From: Carpediemonas membranifera
Taxonomy: Eukaryota > Fornicata
NCBI GenBank assembly: GCA_019828565.1
Contig: JAHDYR010000016.1
Location: 186,001-250,000, forward strand
Length of the DNA stretch: 64,000 bases
Direction of reading: 5' to 3'
Shown: in pieces, positions 29,380 through 39,479 of the stretch
How the letters are laid out: every line of letters starts with the position of its first letter
How positions within the stretch are numbered: position 1 is the first letter of the stretch
Made by a program: the position numbers and the translations under genes
Notes under the pieces: model-generated
Told to the model about the DNA's origin: nothing
The model's database searches: none
What the model saw: the letters and a program-made list of their open reading frames with translations, nothing else

Positions 29380-29877
29380 CTAGCTGCTCGGGAACGGCGA
29401 TGCGGCCAGGCTGCTGATATCGCTCATGGTTCCGGCGACCGAAGCGCGTGCTTTCCTGTGCAGCTGGGAGGTCCGCTCGAGCTGTGATCTGGCCGACCCG
29501 AGCGCGGTCTGCAGACGAACAACAACGCTCTTAAGCGCCGCGTTTTCACTCTTGAGCTCTGTATTCTCCTGTCTCAGAGCCTTGTTCTCGCTCTTTAGCC
29601 TTTCTTCGTCCTCAGCGGTGAAGCGGGGCACGACATTGTCTTCCGGGTCCAGCTCGTAGGGCAAGAGAATCTGACCATCAGCTAATTCGGCCGCAATGAA
29701 ATCTAATTGTGTTGCTAAATGCTGAATTTCGGTTTCGTCGGCAACACCTTGCCAGGTACGTGGCGAGGATTCGAAATCGTTTTTCATGGTTTCTACCCAG
29801 TTGAGCACTCGTGAAAAGCGATCGAAGTGAATCGCATGATCCGACTGATCGGATTGGGATAGCTCATCCAGCTCCAT
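29380..29877 (-). CDS. Small coiled-coil protein of unknown function
   Basis: 165 residues starting at ATG 29875-29877. It begins with an acidic region, then a mixed helix (VLNWVETMKNDFES). A strong leucine-heptad coiled coil follows (about 90-140, ERLKSENKALRQENTELKSENAALKSVVVRLQ), with a Ser/Ala-rich tail. The start is chosen because the promoter-like element at 29919-29927 falls within the upstream frame extension. I do not recognise a family. Confidence 0.55.
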   Translation of the reverse strand: MELDELSQSDQSDHAIHFDRFSRVLNWVETMKNDFESSPRTWQGVADETEIQHLATQLDFIAAELADGQILLPYELDPEDNVVPRFTAEDEERLKSENKALRQENTELKSENAALKSVVVRLQTALGSARSQLERTSQLHRKARASVAGTMSDISSLAASPFPSS

Positions 29878-29918
29878 CGGTCGAATTGCAAGCGTGCGAT
29901 TATGAAGCGACCTCGGGC

Positions 29919-29927
29919 TAAACTGCA
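29919..29927 (-). promoter_or_regulatory. TGCAGTTTA promoter-like element
   Basis: Exact minus-strand match in the extended GGTGCAGTTTAGCCC form, 42 bp before the chosen start of the coiled-coil gene. Confidence 0.6.
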
Positions 29928-30089
29928 CCGACTGTCCAAGCTCCTATGAGCTCGGCCAGGGGCTAGCGGGGCCATGGATGGAGTAGGATAAGTCTCCGCT
30001 ACATATTCTCTAGCATAAATCTGAGAATTTCGCCGGTGACACGTCATTTAAACTTCCGGACAAATTTATGTACGCCTTGCAAGCCTCTC

Positions 30090-31649
30090 CTACGCCAGCA
30101 CTGCACCTACCGACACAGTCCATGGCTCCTCGAACTCGAGTTCGGTGATCCCCCGTTCAATCTCCGGGTCGGGCACGGCATGACACTCGGGGTCGCTGAT
30201 CATATCAGCACTGGGCTCTGTGTCCTCGGTCACCATCGCTGCATCCGGCTCTGCTTCATCATCTTCCTCGGCCTCGTCTCCGGCCCCGGCCCCGGCCTCT
30301 GTCTCCAGGACACAGAAGTCCAGCGGGATGGCAAGAGTCAGCCCGCCCTCGCCGTCGTCCTCAACAATGGTCTTCTCCTCCATGGCCTCCTCATCCTCAT
30401 CCGCCTCGGGGTCCGAGTCGAACTGCTCCTCGACGACACCTGGACAGTCGCTCTCAACATCATCCTCCTCGGGTTCCGCAGCAACATTCTCCGTTGACGC
30501 AGCGACACACAAGTCCTTGCCGGTTGGTGCCGACGGGGGTGACGGCTGTGCCGACTTCGATGCGTCATACAGGGGCGATGCCGTACACACAAACGGCTGG
30601 CCGACCACAGCGTCCCGACCAAACATCACCGAGCCGAGGCTGATGGCGCACCGCTGCTGCTCGATCCGCTTCTTGATGAGATACGCCGCCATCGATGCCT
30701 TGCCCTGCGCCACTGCCAGGTCGGCCGGAGTCTGCCCCTGCGTCGTCCGGATAGTATAGCTCGCCCCGTGTGAGTCCAGGATATCTACGGCCTTCACCTT
30801 GCCCACCACGGCGGCAACATGCAGCGGGGTGACCCCGTCCCGAGTGGCTGCGTTGACGTCGGCTCCATGTGCGATGAGCAGCTGGGCCACGGTTGAACGG
30901 CGTTTCTGGATAGCAACGTGTAGCGGTGACACACCAGAGAACGATAGAATAGTCGGGTCTGCGCCGAACGCCAGCAGCAGCTTCACAGCCCCCTTGGAGC
31001 CCTCCATGACGAGTCGGAACAAGGGTGTCCTACCCCGCCTGTCCCTATAGTTGATACAGTCGGGCGCCTTCATCAGCATCCGCATGAGGGGGTAGTTATC
31101 CTTAGCCCCAGAGCGCACTAGGAGCTCGGCTCGATAAATCGCCCAGCTCTCGGTGAAAATCGCGTCCATCGTCTCGCTGTTGTTTGTCTCTGTGGCCTTG
31201 GTGAGCGCAGAGATCTTGCCCACCGTCGGATCGGCTCCAGCTCTGAGTAGCGCCACGACGGCGGGGAGCCATGCTTTCTTGACGGCAAGGCAGAGGGCGG
31301 TGCATTGGTTCTCGGCGAGCCGGTTGACATTGATGTTGAAGCTGGCGAGCAGTGGAATCGCATTGAGCCTGTTCATCTTCACTGCGAGGTATGCGAGCGG
31401 CATCGTGGTCGTGTCAAAGGCATAGTAAGGCAGAAGCGTCGCCAGGAAGTCGGGGCGGTTGTGGATGATGGCGCTTCCGAGGAGATCCATGCCCTTTGTG
31501 TTGTGCTTTCCAATGAATGCCGCAGAATTGTCTCTGCGGCGCAAAAGTTCGGCGAGCTTCGTATGGAAGCTGACAATCGATGTTTCTGGATTCCGAATTA
31601 GATCACGGAGCGCCTTATTGGCCTCAATGACGCCAATTGTGGCTTTCAT
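30090..31649 (-). CDS. Ankyrin-repeat protein with acidic C terminus
   Basis: 519 residues. Ankyrin repeats run from about residue 55 to 320. The clearest are GRTPLFRLVMEGSKGAVKLLLAFGADPTI, GVSPLHVAIQKRRSTVAQLLIAHGADVNA and DGVTPLHVAAVVGKVKAVDILDSHGA. The C-terminal third is unstructured and very acidic, with long Glu/Asp/Ala runs. No enzymatic domain is seen, so it is probably a protein-binding scaffold. There is no clear promoter element. TAAAT occurs about 30 bp past the stop. Confidence 0.75.
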   Translation of the reverse strand: MKATIGVIEANKALRDLIRNPETSIVSFHTKLAELLRRRDNSAAFIGKHNTKGMDLLGSAIIHNRPDFLATLLPYYAFDTTTMPLAYLAVKMNRLNAIPLLASFNINVNRLAENQCTALCLAVKKAWLPAVVALLRAGADPTVGKISALTKATETNNSETMDAIFTESWAIYRAELLVRSGAKDNYPLMRMLMKAPDCINYRDRRGRTPLFRLVMEGSKGAVKLLLAFGADPTILSFSGVSPLHVAIQKRRSTVAQLLIAHGADVNAATRDGVTPLHVAAVVGKVKAVDILDSHGASYTIRTTQGQTPADLAVAQGKASMAAYLIKKRIEQQRCAISLGSVMFGRDAVVGQPFVCTASPLYDASKSAQPSPPSAPTGKDLCVAASTENVAAEPEEDDVESDCPGVVEEQFDSDPEADEDEEAMEEKTIVEDDGEGGLTLAIPLDFCVLETEAGAGAGDEAEEDDEAEPDAAMVTEDTEPSADMISDPECHAVPDPEIERGITELEFEEPWTVSVGAVLA

Positions 31650-31828
31650 GTGTGGAGTGGTTGTGTCACGGCATACTACGGCTCAGAGTGCGAACTGACG
31701 CTTGACACGCCAGAATTTAAGAAATTGTTAAATTCGGTCCAACCCAGGTTGTCGGCCAACCACCAGTTCGCCGGCTCGTCTCATTGGTCAGTTTACATTG
31801 GCGCAGGCGTGTCATGTATCACCCCACC

Positions 31829-32771
31829 TCAGGCGCTCTCCGCCGTCGTCCCCGCGTGGGGCACCTCGCCCTCGCCCTCCGCCAGGACGACGGCCTTGGG
31901 TTTCTCGTGCTCAATGGCCTTGCCGTCCTCGTGATATTCGATCAAATTGTCAATCAAACGATGGCACGCGGTGACTGATCTCACGAGCGACGAGATGAAG
32001 AGCGAGAGGTAGAAGTCATTCATCCGCTCGTTCACGGCTGTGATGAGCTGCTTATCCTCGCTGTTGGGCAGGATACAGAAGATCTCCTGGATCATCATGT
32101 TAATCTGTTGATTGAGTGGCAGCTTGCCCTCCACGACGAGATTCATGTATTCCAGCACCTCATGCATGCACCGCTTGAACGCGTCGAGTGCGGACACCTT
32201 CTTCTCGACCTGTGCGGCCATGGGAAGGTGCTTGAACTGGAGGATGTCTCGAAGAAGATGCTCCACGCCGATGGCCTCGGCCTCGAGGTAACCTATGTTG
32301 TAGTTAACGTGCTTGAACACTTTCTCACCGTCGTTGTTGCGGCATACGTAGGCCGAGAGGGGCAGGAACGGCGAGCCGCTCTGGATGTCGACCAAGAGGT
32401 AGAGGGGGTCGCTCGCATCGTGCGTGAAGAGGTCATGGATGCGCATGTCATGTGCCAGGAGCGAGCTGCCCGTGCTGTACCATCCGACGAAGTGCTCGCG
32501 GGACGATACGCGGTGGAAGAGCTGTAGCATCTCCCGGTGGAAGAGGTCATCGAGGAACCAGATCTGGTTGTCCTCGGCGTCCTCGTCATAGGGGACTGTG
32601 TGATGGATAAGTGCATGGGAACGTACTAGCATAGCAATTGGTGACCTCCAGCTTGTTCCCGACCTTTTCTCCGAGAAGGGCGCCTACTACGCGCTTGTTC
32701 GTCTGACTAGCTATTCTGTTATAGTGATCTACAATGGATAGAAGCACAATAGGGTGCACAGAAACCTCCAT
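31829..32771 (-). CDS. 26S proteasome lid subunit RPN8 (PSMD7)
   Basis: Exons 32771-32627 and 32595-31829 give 303 residues. [20 protein letters not shown] and [10 protein letters not shown] open the MPN domain. Splicing joins VTNCYA to IPYDEDAED, as in all RPN8 proteins. [19 protein letters not shown] also matches (compare PVLVIIDVKPKDLGLPTEAY). RPN8 is the catalytically inactive MPN partner of RPN11 in the lid. The C terminus is a charged helix ending in Glu-rich sequence. Confidence 0.92.
32596..32626 (-). other. 31-nt spliceosomal intron in RPN8
   Basis: Minus strand starts GTACGTTCCC and ends CCATCACACAG. Removal restores the conserved RPN8 segment [13 protein letters not shown]. Its 3' end nearly equals that of the kinesin intron (CCATTACACAG). 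Length is 3n+1. Confidence 0.92.
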
Positions 32772-32918
32772 TGTGTTATTGATCACTGATCGTTGTCGCG
32801 CTGCAAGAAAAACATTCTCGGCATGACATGTTGCCCAACACAGCTGGCACCAGCCCAGTAGACCCAACCCAGCATCTCGCCAACCAAACCGCCCCTCTGA
32901 TCCGCATTTATAAACTGA

Positions 32919-34982
32919 CTATCTAGTCTTGGGCTTGTACTTCCGACGCTGCCAGTCGGCGTGCTTGTCTGCCACAAGCCGCTTCACCCGGGCCGACCTG
33001 AACTGCTTGTTCTTAACCCGCTCGCTGTGTGCGATCATCACCTGGTTCTTGTTCTTGGTCTTGACCTGGTTAGACGACCCACCGCCCTTGTTCTTGCCCC
33101 GAGAGCTCCCGTGCTCAGTAGGCAGGTTGTCCTTGCTGTGGGCCACCATCTCCTCCTTGCTCATACGGACGTGCTTGGCGTTCGCCAGCAGCCGCTCGGG
33201 ATCGACCTCCACGCCGACGGACTTGCCGAGCTCCATCACCGTCCGCTGCGCCTTGATCTCGTCCAGACGCCGGAAGTCGTCGTCGGTCAAGATTCTGACC
33301 GTATCAGCCCGGGGCCCGGTCTCCTCGGCCTCGCCCCTCTGCCGCGCGGCCTCCTGCTCGGCCTCGTACGCCTTGACGTCCTCCTCGTCGGGCGCCTCCT
33401 CGACCCAGACGTCGGAGTCGGAGTCGGAGTCGGAGTACACGCCCCAGCCGGCCCCCTCGCCGGCCTCCTCGGGCTTCTCGGGGTCAAGCATGTCTGCGCC
33501 CTCGAGGCTGGTTGCGGGCTTAGCCATGCGGCCGAACTGCACGCCCTCGATCATGCCGTGGCGCTCCTCGAATGCGGCCTGTCTGCCGCGCATGTTGCCG
33601 GGCAGGATCGCGGGGTTGACCATGCGATAGAACGAGAGCAGCCCGCCCGCCGCGGACGACACACCCTTGTCCTTGTGTCTGCGGTACTCCACGAGCTCCT
33701 GCAGCAGCTCCTTGTTGTCCTCGTCGAACACCAGCGGCTGCCTGCTGGCGATCTCCCGGATGGTGTTCAGCCCGATGGTCGGGAACTCCGTCCGCATGCC
33801 CTCCTGGATGAACTCGTTGGCGATCTTCCGCACGATCGGCTGCAGGGCGGCGGGGGGCACCTCGGGGTTCACGGCCTGCGACAGGACGGCCATGACCATC
33901 GTCACCTCGCTCTGACGGGCCTTGACGTACCTCTCGATGTACACGAAGAACTCCTCGATGAACAGGCCGTCCTGGGCGATCACCAGCGACAGCAGACGCA
34001 GTGTTGCCAGCCGCGTCTTCAGCTTCAACTTGCTCCTGGCCAGGGTGACCGTGACGAGACGCTCGGCGAAGGACTCGCTGTCCCGTAGGAGGGCGATGGC
34101 GTTGTTTGTGTGGCGGATGGTCTCGTCCGTCTCCTGGGGGTTGGCCGTCCGCTTCTTCCGCTCGAGCTGGGCCTGCATCGCCTCAATCTTCCTCTCGCGC
34201 TTCTTCTTGTTCTTCGTAGCCTTCTGGATGGTCAGCATCTCGCGCTGGATCTGGTGGGCGAGGCCCGTGATGCCCCGCTCGATGTCGAGCGTGTCCTTCT
34301 CCTCCGCGAGCTTGTCCTGGTCGCTAAAGAACGCCAGCGCCTCCCTCACCATCACCTCCTCGCGGTGGAAGCAGGCCTCGGCGATGGCGTTGACCAGGTT
34401 GGCGAGGCGGTTGCCCTCGTACACCTTCTTCTTGTAGAGGTCAATGAGGAGGCGGATCGACGTGCGGGCGATGCTGAGCTCGTCCCGGTTGACACTGTGG
34501 ATGACATGGGTCAGTACAGCCGTGGAGTTGCTGTACTTGCGCTGGATGCGGCGAAGAATGAAGTTGTAGGTCGCCTGGCGGAGGCCCTTGTCCTCGATGG
34601 CGTAGAGATCGAAGAAGTGGGGCATCAGCGTCAGAAAATCGTCCTGGGTCAGGCACTCGCGGTTGTGGATGAGGCCGAGGGACTGGACGATGGCTAGGCG
34701 CACGTCGGGGTGCATCGTCTGGCTGCGTTCAGTCGAGAGGGACAGCAACGCGTCATAGATCTCGCGGGTGTACTCCTTGTACACCGTAGCCATCTGAGCG
34801 ATGAAGCGGACGAGGTTGATGAGGTCTGAGGAGGTGTGTTGGTCATTTGCCTTGAACAGCTCCACACGCGCCTCGAAATGGGACTTCTGCGCTAGGAACT
34901 CCTCCTTATACCCATCGGGATCCTGCTTGGCGAACCTCTGAAGGTCATGCAGATCTAGAATCGTCGGTTCGGCGTCCTCCAT
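32919..34982 (-). CDS. SDA1-like 60S ribosome biogenesis protein
   Basis: 687 residues. It matches SDA1/SDAD1 through ISLINL-type and HPDVRLAIVQSLGLIHNR segments, then MPHFFDLYAIEDKGLRQATYNFIL, FHREEVMVREALAFF and KDKGVSSAAGGLLSFYRMVNPAILPGNMRGR. The tail is basic (KNKNQVMIAHSERVKNKQFRS..KYKPKTR), as in the family. SDA1 acts in nucleolar maturation and export of pre-60S particles. The acidic Asp/Ser stretch near residue 510 is also typical. Confidence 0.92.
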   Translation of the reverse strand: MEDAEPTILDLHDLQRFAKQDPDGYKEEFLAQKSHFEARVELFKANDQHTSSDLINLVRFIAQMATVYKEYTREIYDALLSLSTERSQTMHPDVRLAIVQSLGLIHNRECLTQDDFLTLMPHFFDLYAIEDKGLRQATYNFILRRIQRKYSNSTAVLTHVIHSVNRDELSIARTSIRLLIDLYKKKVYEGNRLANLVNAIAEACFHREEVMVREALAFFSDQDKLAEEKDTLDIERGITGLAHQIQREMLTIQKATKNKKKRERKIEAMQAQLERKKRTANPQETDETIRHTNNAIALLRDSESFAERLVTVTLARSKLKLKTRLATLRLLSLVIAQDGLFIEEFFVYIERYVKARQSEVTMVMAVLSQAVNPEVPPAALQPIVRKIANEFIQEGMRTEFPTIGLNTIREIASRQPLVFDEDNKELLQELVEYRRHKDKGVSSAAGGLLSFYRMVNPAILPGNMRGRQAAFEERHGMIEGVQFGRMAKPATSLEGADMLDPEKPEEAGEGAGWGVYSDSDSDSDVWVEEAPDEEDVKAYEAEQEAARQRGEAEETGPRADTVRILTDDDFRRLDEIKAQRTVMELGKSVGVEVDPERLLANAKHVRMSKEEMVAHSKDNLPTEHGSSRGKNKGGGSSNQVKTKNKNQVMIAHSERVKNKQFRSARVKRLVADKHADWQRRKYKPKTR

Positions 34983-35233
34983 CGCTTGAGCAAGAGGCAG
35001 GATAAGGCTCTACCGCTTTGGACCAGACAGGGTCCGGACGGTGCAACGAGACGCCTCTACCGCCAATTACCGTCGGCCCAGGCAATCGGCCCGTTGGCCA
35101 AAGTCAGTCCGGCTGAGTCCAGTATTATGAGACGGTCGAGCCCCCCTTGAACGCCCGCCAGCTGGCGTACACAGCACACCTCGCCCCATAGTCCGCCGCC
35201 GTAGCCATGCATATTTACAAAGCCGCCGTCCGC

Positions 35234-36175
35234 TCAGGCGTCCATCTCACTGCCGCCCAGGGCCTCTGTGGCCGTGTTCGACTGGCCGCTGTCAGACATC
35301 TCGCTCTCGGACGCCTCGCTGGTCCAGATACTGTCTGCCGGGTTAATCAGGTGCTCGGAACGGTTCTTGCGTCTGCGGATACGGCGGTGGGTAGGGAAGA
35401 TGCAGAACGTCAGAATGCCCTGGATCACACCGCAAGCGCTGTTGAACAGGGCCGGGGAGGCTGTGATGATGGCTTCCCTGCAATGCAGCGCCTTTACGAC
35501 CCTGTACCAGTAGAGCGGCAGCTGGAAGGGCAGCGTCGACAGGAGCACGAAGGCCACGGGGAGGAAGCCGGCCAAGCAGTTCCTCTTGGCTTTGATACAC
35601 GAGGACAGGGCGTGTCCGAGGGAGATGAGGCTGAATCCGATGGTGACAGTGAGGACGATGAAATAAAACGGGAAAAAGACAGCCATGCCAGGCCACGAAA
35701 TGTCTTGGAAGAAGCGCTTGGGGTTGCCGAAGAAGACGGTAACAGGGGTTGCGAGTACAACAACAGCAGCGGCCAGCGCGTGGACGAAAACTAGCCAAGC
35801 GACGACGACAAAGTGAACAGTGCGCTTCTGAACATTGAAAATGGAGTGAAGCACGCTGAACATGACGAATACGGCTGTATGCCCCAGGAGTTCGATGTCA
35901 GCGGCCTCCCAATAGATGACGCCAATGACTCTGGTTACAGGCAGGTAATCAGGTAAGAATTGACGGAGAGATGAAAGTGCCTGAACCAGTGCCAGCATGG
36001 TCAGATAGCCATATGGAGCTACCTCTCGGAAATCTTTCTTATAATGCTCGGGTAAGCGCTTTTGCTTGAATAATGCTGCAATCGAAATGCTGAACATTAT
36101 AAACGCACCAATGAGCCCCACTATACCGCCAAAGAAGCCTAGCGCGTCAATTGTCCAGAATGTTTTGTATACCAT
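35234..36175 (-). CDS. Putative seven-transmembrane receptor
   Basis: 313 residues with about seven hydrophobic helices. They begin GFFGGIVGLIGAFIMFSISI; others include FVVVAWLVFVHALAAAVVVLA and GMAVFFPFYFIVLTVTIGFSL, then LAGFLPVAFVLLSTLPFQLPL and SACGVIQGILTFCIFPTHR. A charged tail rich in Ser, Glu and Asp follows. The overall plan, with a small/Gly pattern in helix 7, resembles class E/cAMP-receptor-like or adhesion-type 7TM proteins, but no ligand class can be named. A TGCAGCTTA element precedes it by 45 bp. Confidence 0.6.
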   Translation of the reverse strand: MVYKTFWTIDALGFFGGIVGLIGAFIMFSISIAALFKQKRLPEHYKKDFREVAPYGYLTMLALVQALSSLRQFLPDYLPVTRVIGVIYWEAADIELLGHTAVFVMFSVLHSIFNVQKRTVHFVVVAWLVFVHALAAAVVVLATPVTVFFGNPKRFFQDISWPGMAVFFPFYFIVLTVTIGFSLISLGHALSSCIKAKRNCLAGFLPVAFVLLSTLPFQLPLYWYRVVKALHCREAIITASPALFNSACGVIQGILTFCIFPTHRRIRRRKNRSEHLINPADSIWTSEASESEMSDSGQSNTATEALGGSEMDA

Positions 36176-36476
36176 CGCCGTTGCTCAATATTAAAGATGA
36201 GATGACGAACTTCCCAGGCTAAGCTGCACATCTTTCATTGCCGGGCGCGGTGATCAGTGGCGAGATGCAGTGCGAATGTGTGTGAATGTGCAGGTGTGAG
36301 ACGTGAATACCGGACCCCAGTGCGCTGCAGATTGGCTCGACTTTGGCGAGGCTGATTCATCGAGACGAGACCAAGGGTCAGGGTGATTGTGAAAAGGAAA
36401 GCCCTTCTTTCAATGCCGCTGAATGGCTGTGGCTGCCAACTCACACCCGTCGTGAAACAATTCACATGCAGAGAAT
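36176..36476. other. Intergenic stretch between the 7TM and eEF1A genes
   Basis: About 300 bp holding the 7TM gene's promoter-like element (36220-36228) and the 3' flank of eEF1A. I see no gene or repeat. Confidence 0.4.
36220..36228 (-). promoter_or_regulatory. TGCAGCTTA promoter-like element (variant)
   Basis: Minus-strand variant, 45 bp before the 7TM gene; identical to the kinesin gene's element. Confidence 0.5.
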
Positions 36477-37799
36477 TTACTTCTTTGCCTTCTTGCCCTC
36501 AGCCTTGAACTCGACGGCCTTGATGACACCGACAGCAACGGTCTGGCGCATATCACGGACGGCGAAACGGCCGAGAGGGGGGTACTCAGTGAAGGACTCG
36601 ACGCACATGGGCTTGGAGGGGAGCATGCGGGCGATGACGGAGTCACCGGTCTTGACCATCTTGGGGTTCTCCTCCTGGACCTTACCGGTACGGCGGTCGA
36701 TCTTCTGAAGAAGCTCAGAGAACTTGACGGCGATGTGAGCAGTGTGGCAATCAAGAACGGGGGTGTAGCCGGCGTGGATCTGGCCGGGGTGGTTCATGAT
36801 CATGACCTGGGCGTCGAAGGTGGCGCACTCGCAGGCGGGGTGGTCCTTGTCGTTGGAAGCAACCATGCCGCGCTTGACATCCTTGACGGAGACGTTCTTG
36901 ACGTTGAAGCCAACGTTGTCGCCGGGGACGGCCTCGGCGAGCTGCTCGTGATGCATCTCGACGGACTTGCACTCAGTGCGGACCATAGCGGGGGCGAAGC
37001 AGATGGTCATGCCGGGCTTGATGACACCGGTCTCAACACGGCCAACGGGCACAGTGCCGATGCCACCGATCTTGTAGACGTCCTGGAGGGGGAGGCGGAG
37101 GGGCTTGTCAACGGGGCGCACCGGGGGCTTGACGAGGTCGAGGGCCTCGATAAGGGTGGGGCCCTTGTACCAGGGCATGTTGGAGGAGCGCTCGAGCATG
37201 TTGTCGCCGTTCCAGCCGGAGATGGGGACGAAGGGAGTGTCCTCGGGCTTGTAGCCAACGCGCTTGATGAAGGAAGAAACCTCCTTGGAGATCTCCTTGT
37301 AGCGGGACTCGGCGAACTTGACGGACTCGGAATCCATCTTGTTGATGCCGATGATCATCTGCTTAACGCCAAGGGTGGAGGCGAGAAGAGCGTGCTCGCG
37401 GGTCTGGCCGTCCTTGGAGATGCCAGCCTCGAACTCACCCTGGCCAGCGGCGACGATGAGGAGAGCGACATCGGCCTGGGAGGTGCCGGTGATCATGTTC
37501 TTGATGAAATCACGGTGGCCGGGAGCATCGATGATGGTGAAGTGGTACTTGCCAGTCTCGAACTTCCAGAGGGCGATATCGATGGTGATACCACGCTCAC
37601 GCTCGGCCTTGAGCTTGTCAAGAACCCAGGCGTACTTGAAAGAGCCCTTGCCCATCTCGGAGGCCTCCTTCTCGAACTTCTCGATAGTACGCTTGTCGAT
37701 ACCGCCGCACTTGTAGATAAGGTGGCCGGTAGTGGTGGACTTGCCAACATCGACGTGACCGATAACAACGAGGTTAACGTGAGCCTTCTCCTTGCCCAT
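36477..37799 (-). CDS. Translation elongation factor 1-alpha (eEF1A)
   Basis: 440 residues starting MGKEKAHVN at 37797-37799; an in-frame upstream ATG at 37826 is less likely. The GTP-binding motifs are GHVDVGKST (Ser is more usual than Val at the fifth position), DAPGHRDF and NKMD. The effector RERGITID and the C-terminal barrel segments ([34 protein letters not shown]) are clear. It ends KKAKK with stop TAAA. eEF1A delivers aminoacyl-tRNA to the ribosome. The sequence favours C at third codon positions, as expected for a highly expressed gene here. There is no TGCAGTTTA element; an AT-rich GGGCAAAAATGG lies about 50 bp upstream. Confidence 0.96.
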   Translation of the reverse strand: MGKEKAHVNLVVIGHVDVGKSTTTGHLIYKCGGIDKRTIEKFEKEASEMGKGSFKYAWVLDKLKAERERGITIDIALWKFETGKYHFTIIDAPGHRDFIKNMITGTSQADVALLIVAAGQGEFEAGISKDGQTREHALLASTLGVKQMIIGINKMDSESVKFAESRYKEISKEVSSFIKRVGYKPEDTPFVPISGWNGDNMLERSSNMPWYKGPTLIEALDLVKPPVRPVDKPLRLPLQDVYKIGGIGTVPVGRVETGVIKPGMTICFAPAMVRTECKSVEMHHEQLAEAVPGDNVGFNVKNVSVKDVKRGMVASNDKDHPACECATFDAQVMIMNHPGQIHAGYTPVLDCHTAHIAVKFSELLQKIDRRTGKVQEENPKMVKTGDSVIARMLPSKPMCVESFTEYPPLGRFAVRDMRQTVAVGVIKAVEFKAEGKKAKK

Positions 37800-38155
37800 T
37801 TCTAGACCTGTTTCTGTCTCGCTCAAAACAAGATTCCTTCTGGATGGGCAAAAATGGTTTTTACTAATTTATACAAGGTAGAGTGGAAGAAGAGGGCTCA
37901 TAACCACTTCATGGAAGTTCTATAGCGATTGAAGCCTGGTGTCTGCTTTTTATGCAAAAAATCGACGAAGTCAGGACAACCCGCACCGACTGTCTGGTCC
38001 GAGATCATCGACTCGTCGACTCGAATCCTGTGTCTCTTCGTCACAAGTAGCACTACTCTCTGAACGACTACGGCTGGCGTGTAGGGATCGATCCATCGCA
38101 CTCCAGCGTTCAGGGCCACGACATCCCTGTCAACCACACTACTTTACAAAACGGA
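37800..38155. other. Intergenic stretch upstream of eEF1A
   Basis: 356 bp. Close to eEF1A is an AT-rich zone with GGGCAAAAATGG (37846-37857, plus strand), AATTTATAC and T-runs, plausibly the eEF1A core promoter. The GC-richer remainder shows no gene; a GACTCGAATCC string near 38016 resembles a tRNA B box but no cloverleaf surrounds it. Confidence 0.4.
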
Positions 38156-38824
38156 CTACTCCTGGAAAACAACCTCCCAAGACTCTGGTTCGCGCCATGG
38201 AGCCTTCTCTACAGGCATGGGGATCGCGTCGAGGAACGCTCTCGCAATAGCACGATTGTCGCCTTCGCCCGCGAACGAGAAGAATGCGTCGCACTCAAGC
38301 TCAGCCTCCGCAAAAGCAGCCACCATCCGGGCAGTGTTGCCTGTCCCAACAACCTTCTTGATGTCAGCAGTATTCTCAGAGGCTGCAAGCTGCTCAAGTC
38401 GCCTGATCTTGCCGCCGTTCTTCCCCACATGACGGATGGGGTTGCTCTCCTCAAGCTGCGAGTCCGTCCGTGCAAACCGGTCGACACTCGACCAGACATT
38501 CACTGTACGCACACCGACTTGCTTCAGCCATGCCGCGAGGTCAGCCGACCAGGGCCCTTGGTGAAGCACTGGCCCCCTCATCTGTATGACAACCACATCG
38601 TCCTGGACGAAGACCTCGGTTACGGTGGAAAGAGGATGCGCCTCAAGCGGCTGTACCGTGATTGTTGACGCCACATGGTCGCTGAGCAGCCGGCCTGCGA
38701 GCTGGAAGCCGAGAGTGGTCACAAGCATGTCAATAGCAAGCTGTGCGCTACCACCGTGAGCGATGGCGGGAATAATGCACGTGTGTACGCCATTAAGCCG
38801 ACTGTTATCTCCGTAAAATTGCAT
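38156..38824 (-). CDS. Proteasome assembly chaperone 2 (PSMG2/PAC2-like)
   Basis: 222 residues from ATG 38822-38824; the frame could extend to 38860. The N-terminal TCIIPAIAHGGSAQLAIDMLVTTLGFQLAGRLLSD matches the PAC2 fold signature of PSMG2 (MPAVSVGNVGQLAIDLIISTL). VFVQDDVVVIQMRGPV and the later TGNTARMVAAFAEAE also fit. With PSMG1 it would scaffold 20S alpha-ring assembly. Confidence 0.75.
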   Translation of the reverse strand: MQFYGDNSRLNGVHTCIIPAIAHGGSAQLAIDMLVTTLGFQLAGRLLSDHVASTITVQPLEAHPLSTVTEVFVQDDVVVIQMRGPVLHQGPWSADLAAWLKQVGVRTVNVWSSVDRFARTDSQLEESNPIRHVGKNGGKIRRLEQLAASENTADIKKVVGTGNTARMVAAFAEAELECDAFFSFAGEGDNRAIARAFLDAIPMPVEKAPWREPESWEVVFQE

Positions 38825-39039
38825 ACAGGCGTGTTTCTTGGCAAGCACGATCGTGATCAATCAGCTGATGACAGGCTGCGGGTTGGGTGCTGACAGCGGC
38901 GGTAGGCGGAGTGTACATGTCGTATGCTACCGTGCCAATGAATGGAATAGCCCATAGGATTGTAGCTGTTCTACCTCGGGCAGCTGGGGCCATCCTCACA
39001 AAGAGCAACGCGATACGATCACCCGGAAGACTTTATTGC

Positions 39040-39479
39040 TTACTCCTGGACAATGTCGAGGATGTCAGAGTCACCCTGGTCAAGGATGGCCATGGTGCCG
39101 ATACGGAAGTAGCGGCCGCAGGCGGTGCCGAGGTCGGTGTTGGTGCCAGTGTAGTGCTCAACGGGGACACGAGCGAGCATGCCGTAGTACTCGAGCTCAG
39201 ACTTGCGGAGAGCGGGGCAGTTGGCAGCGACGATAACGAGCTTAGCCTCACCAGCGCGCATGGCCTTAAGGGTCTGCTTGTAGCCAAGGGCGAACTTGCC
39301 GCTCTTAGTAACGAGCTGGAGGCGGGAGTTGATGGACTCAAGGGTCTTCTTGGTGGACTATGTTAGATGATGCGCATTGCACCAAAACTGGCACGGGCTT
39401 CATGCAAATTGGGGTATTGATGTGATTCCCAACACGGCTCACGACGAATTTTGATGTTTCATTAACGTACAGTGGACAT
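39040..39479 (-). CDS. Ribosomal protein eL30
   Basis: A nine-base coding exon (39479-39471, ATG TCC ACT) and a second exon 39357-39040 give 108 residues. [48 protein letters not shown] and GDSDILDI are diagnostic eL30 strings. The second exon has no suitable ATG at its start, so the tiny first exon is needed. A TAA stop is followed by AATAAAG within 10 bases. No TGCAGTTTA element; a GGGCAAAAATGG word is about 45 bp upstream on the coding strand. Confidence 0.9.
39358..39470 (-). other. 113-nt spliceosomal intron in eL30
   Basis: Minus strand starts GTACGTTAAT and ends CATCTAACATAG, the latter a branch-point-like TCTAAC fused to the 3' splice site. It follows the third codon of the gene. The exact exon 1 is inferred from GT-AG rules and the need for an ATG. 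Confidence 0.75.

Noticed and set aside
38010-38030. GACTCGAATCC as a tRNA B box
   Set aside because: Surrounding sequence forms neither T stem nor acceptor stem.
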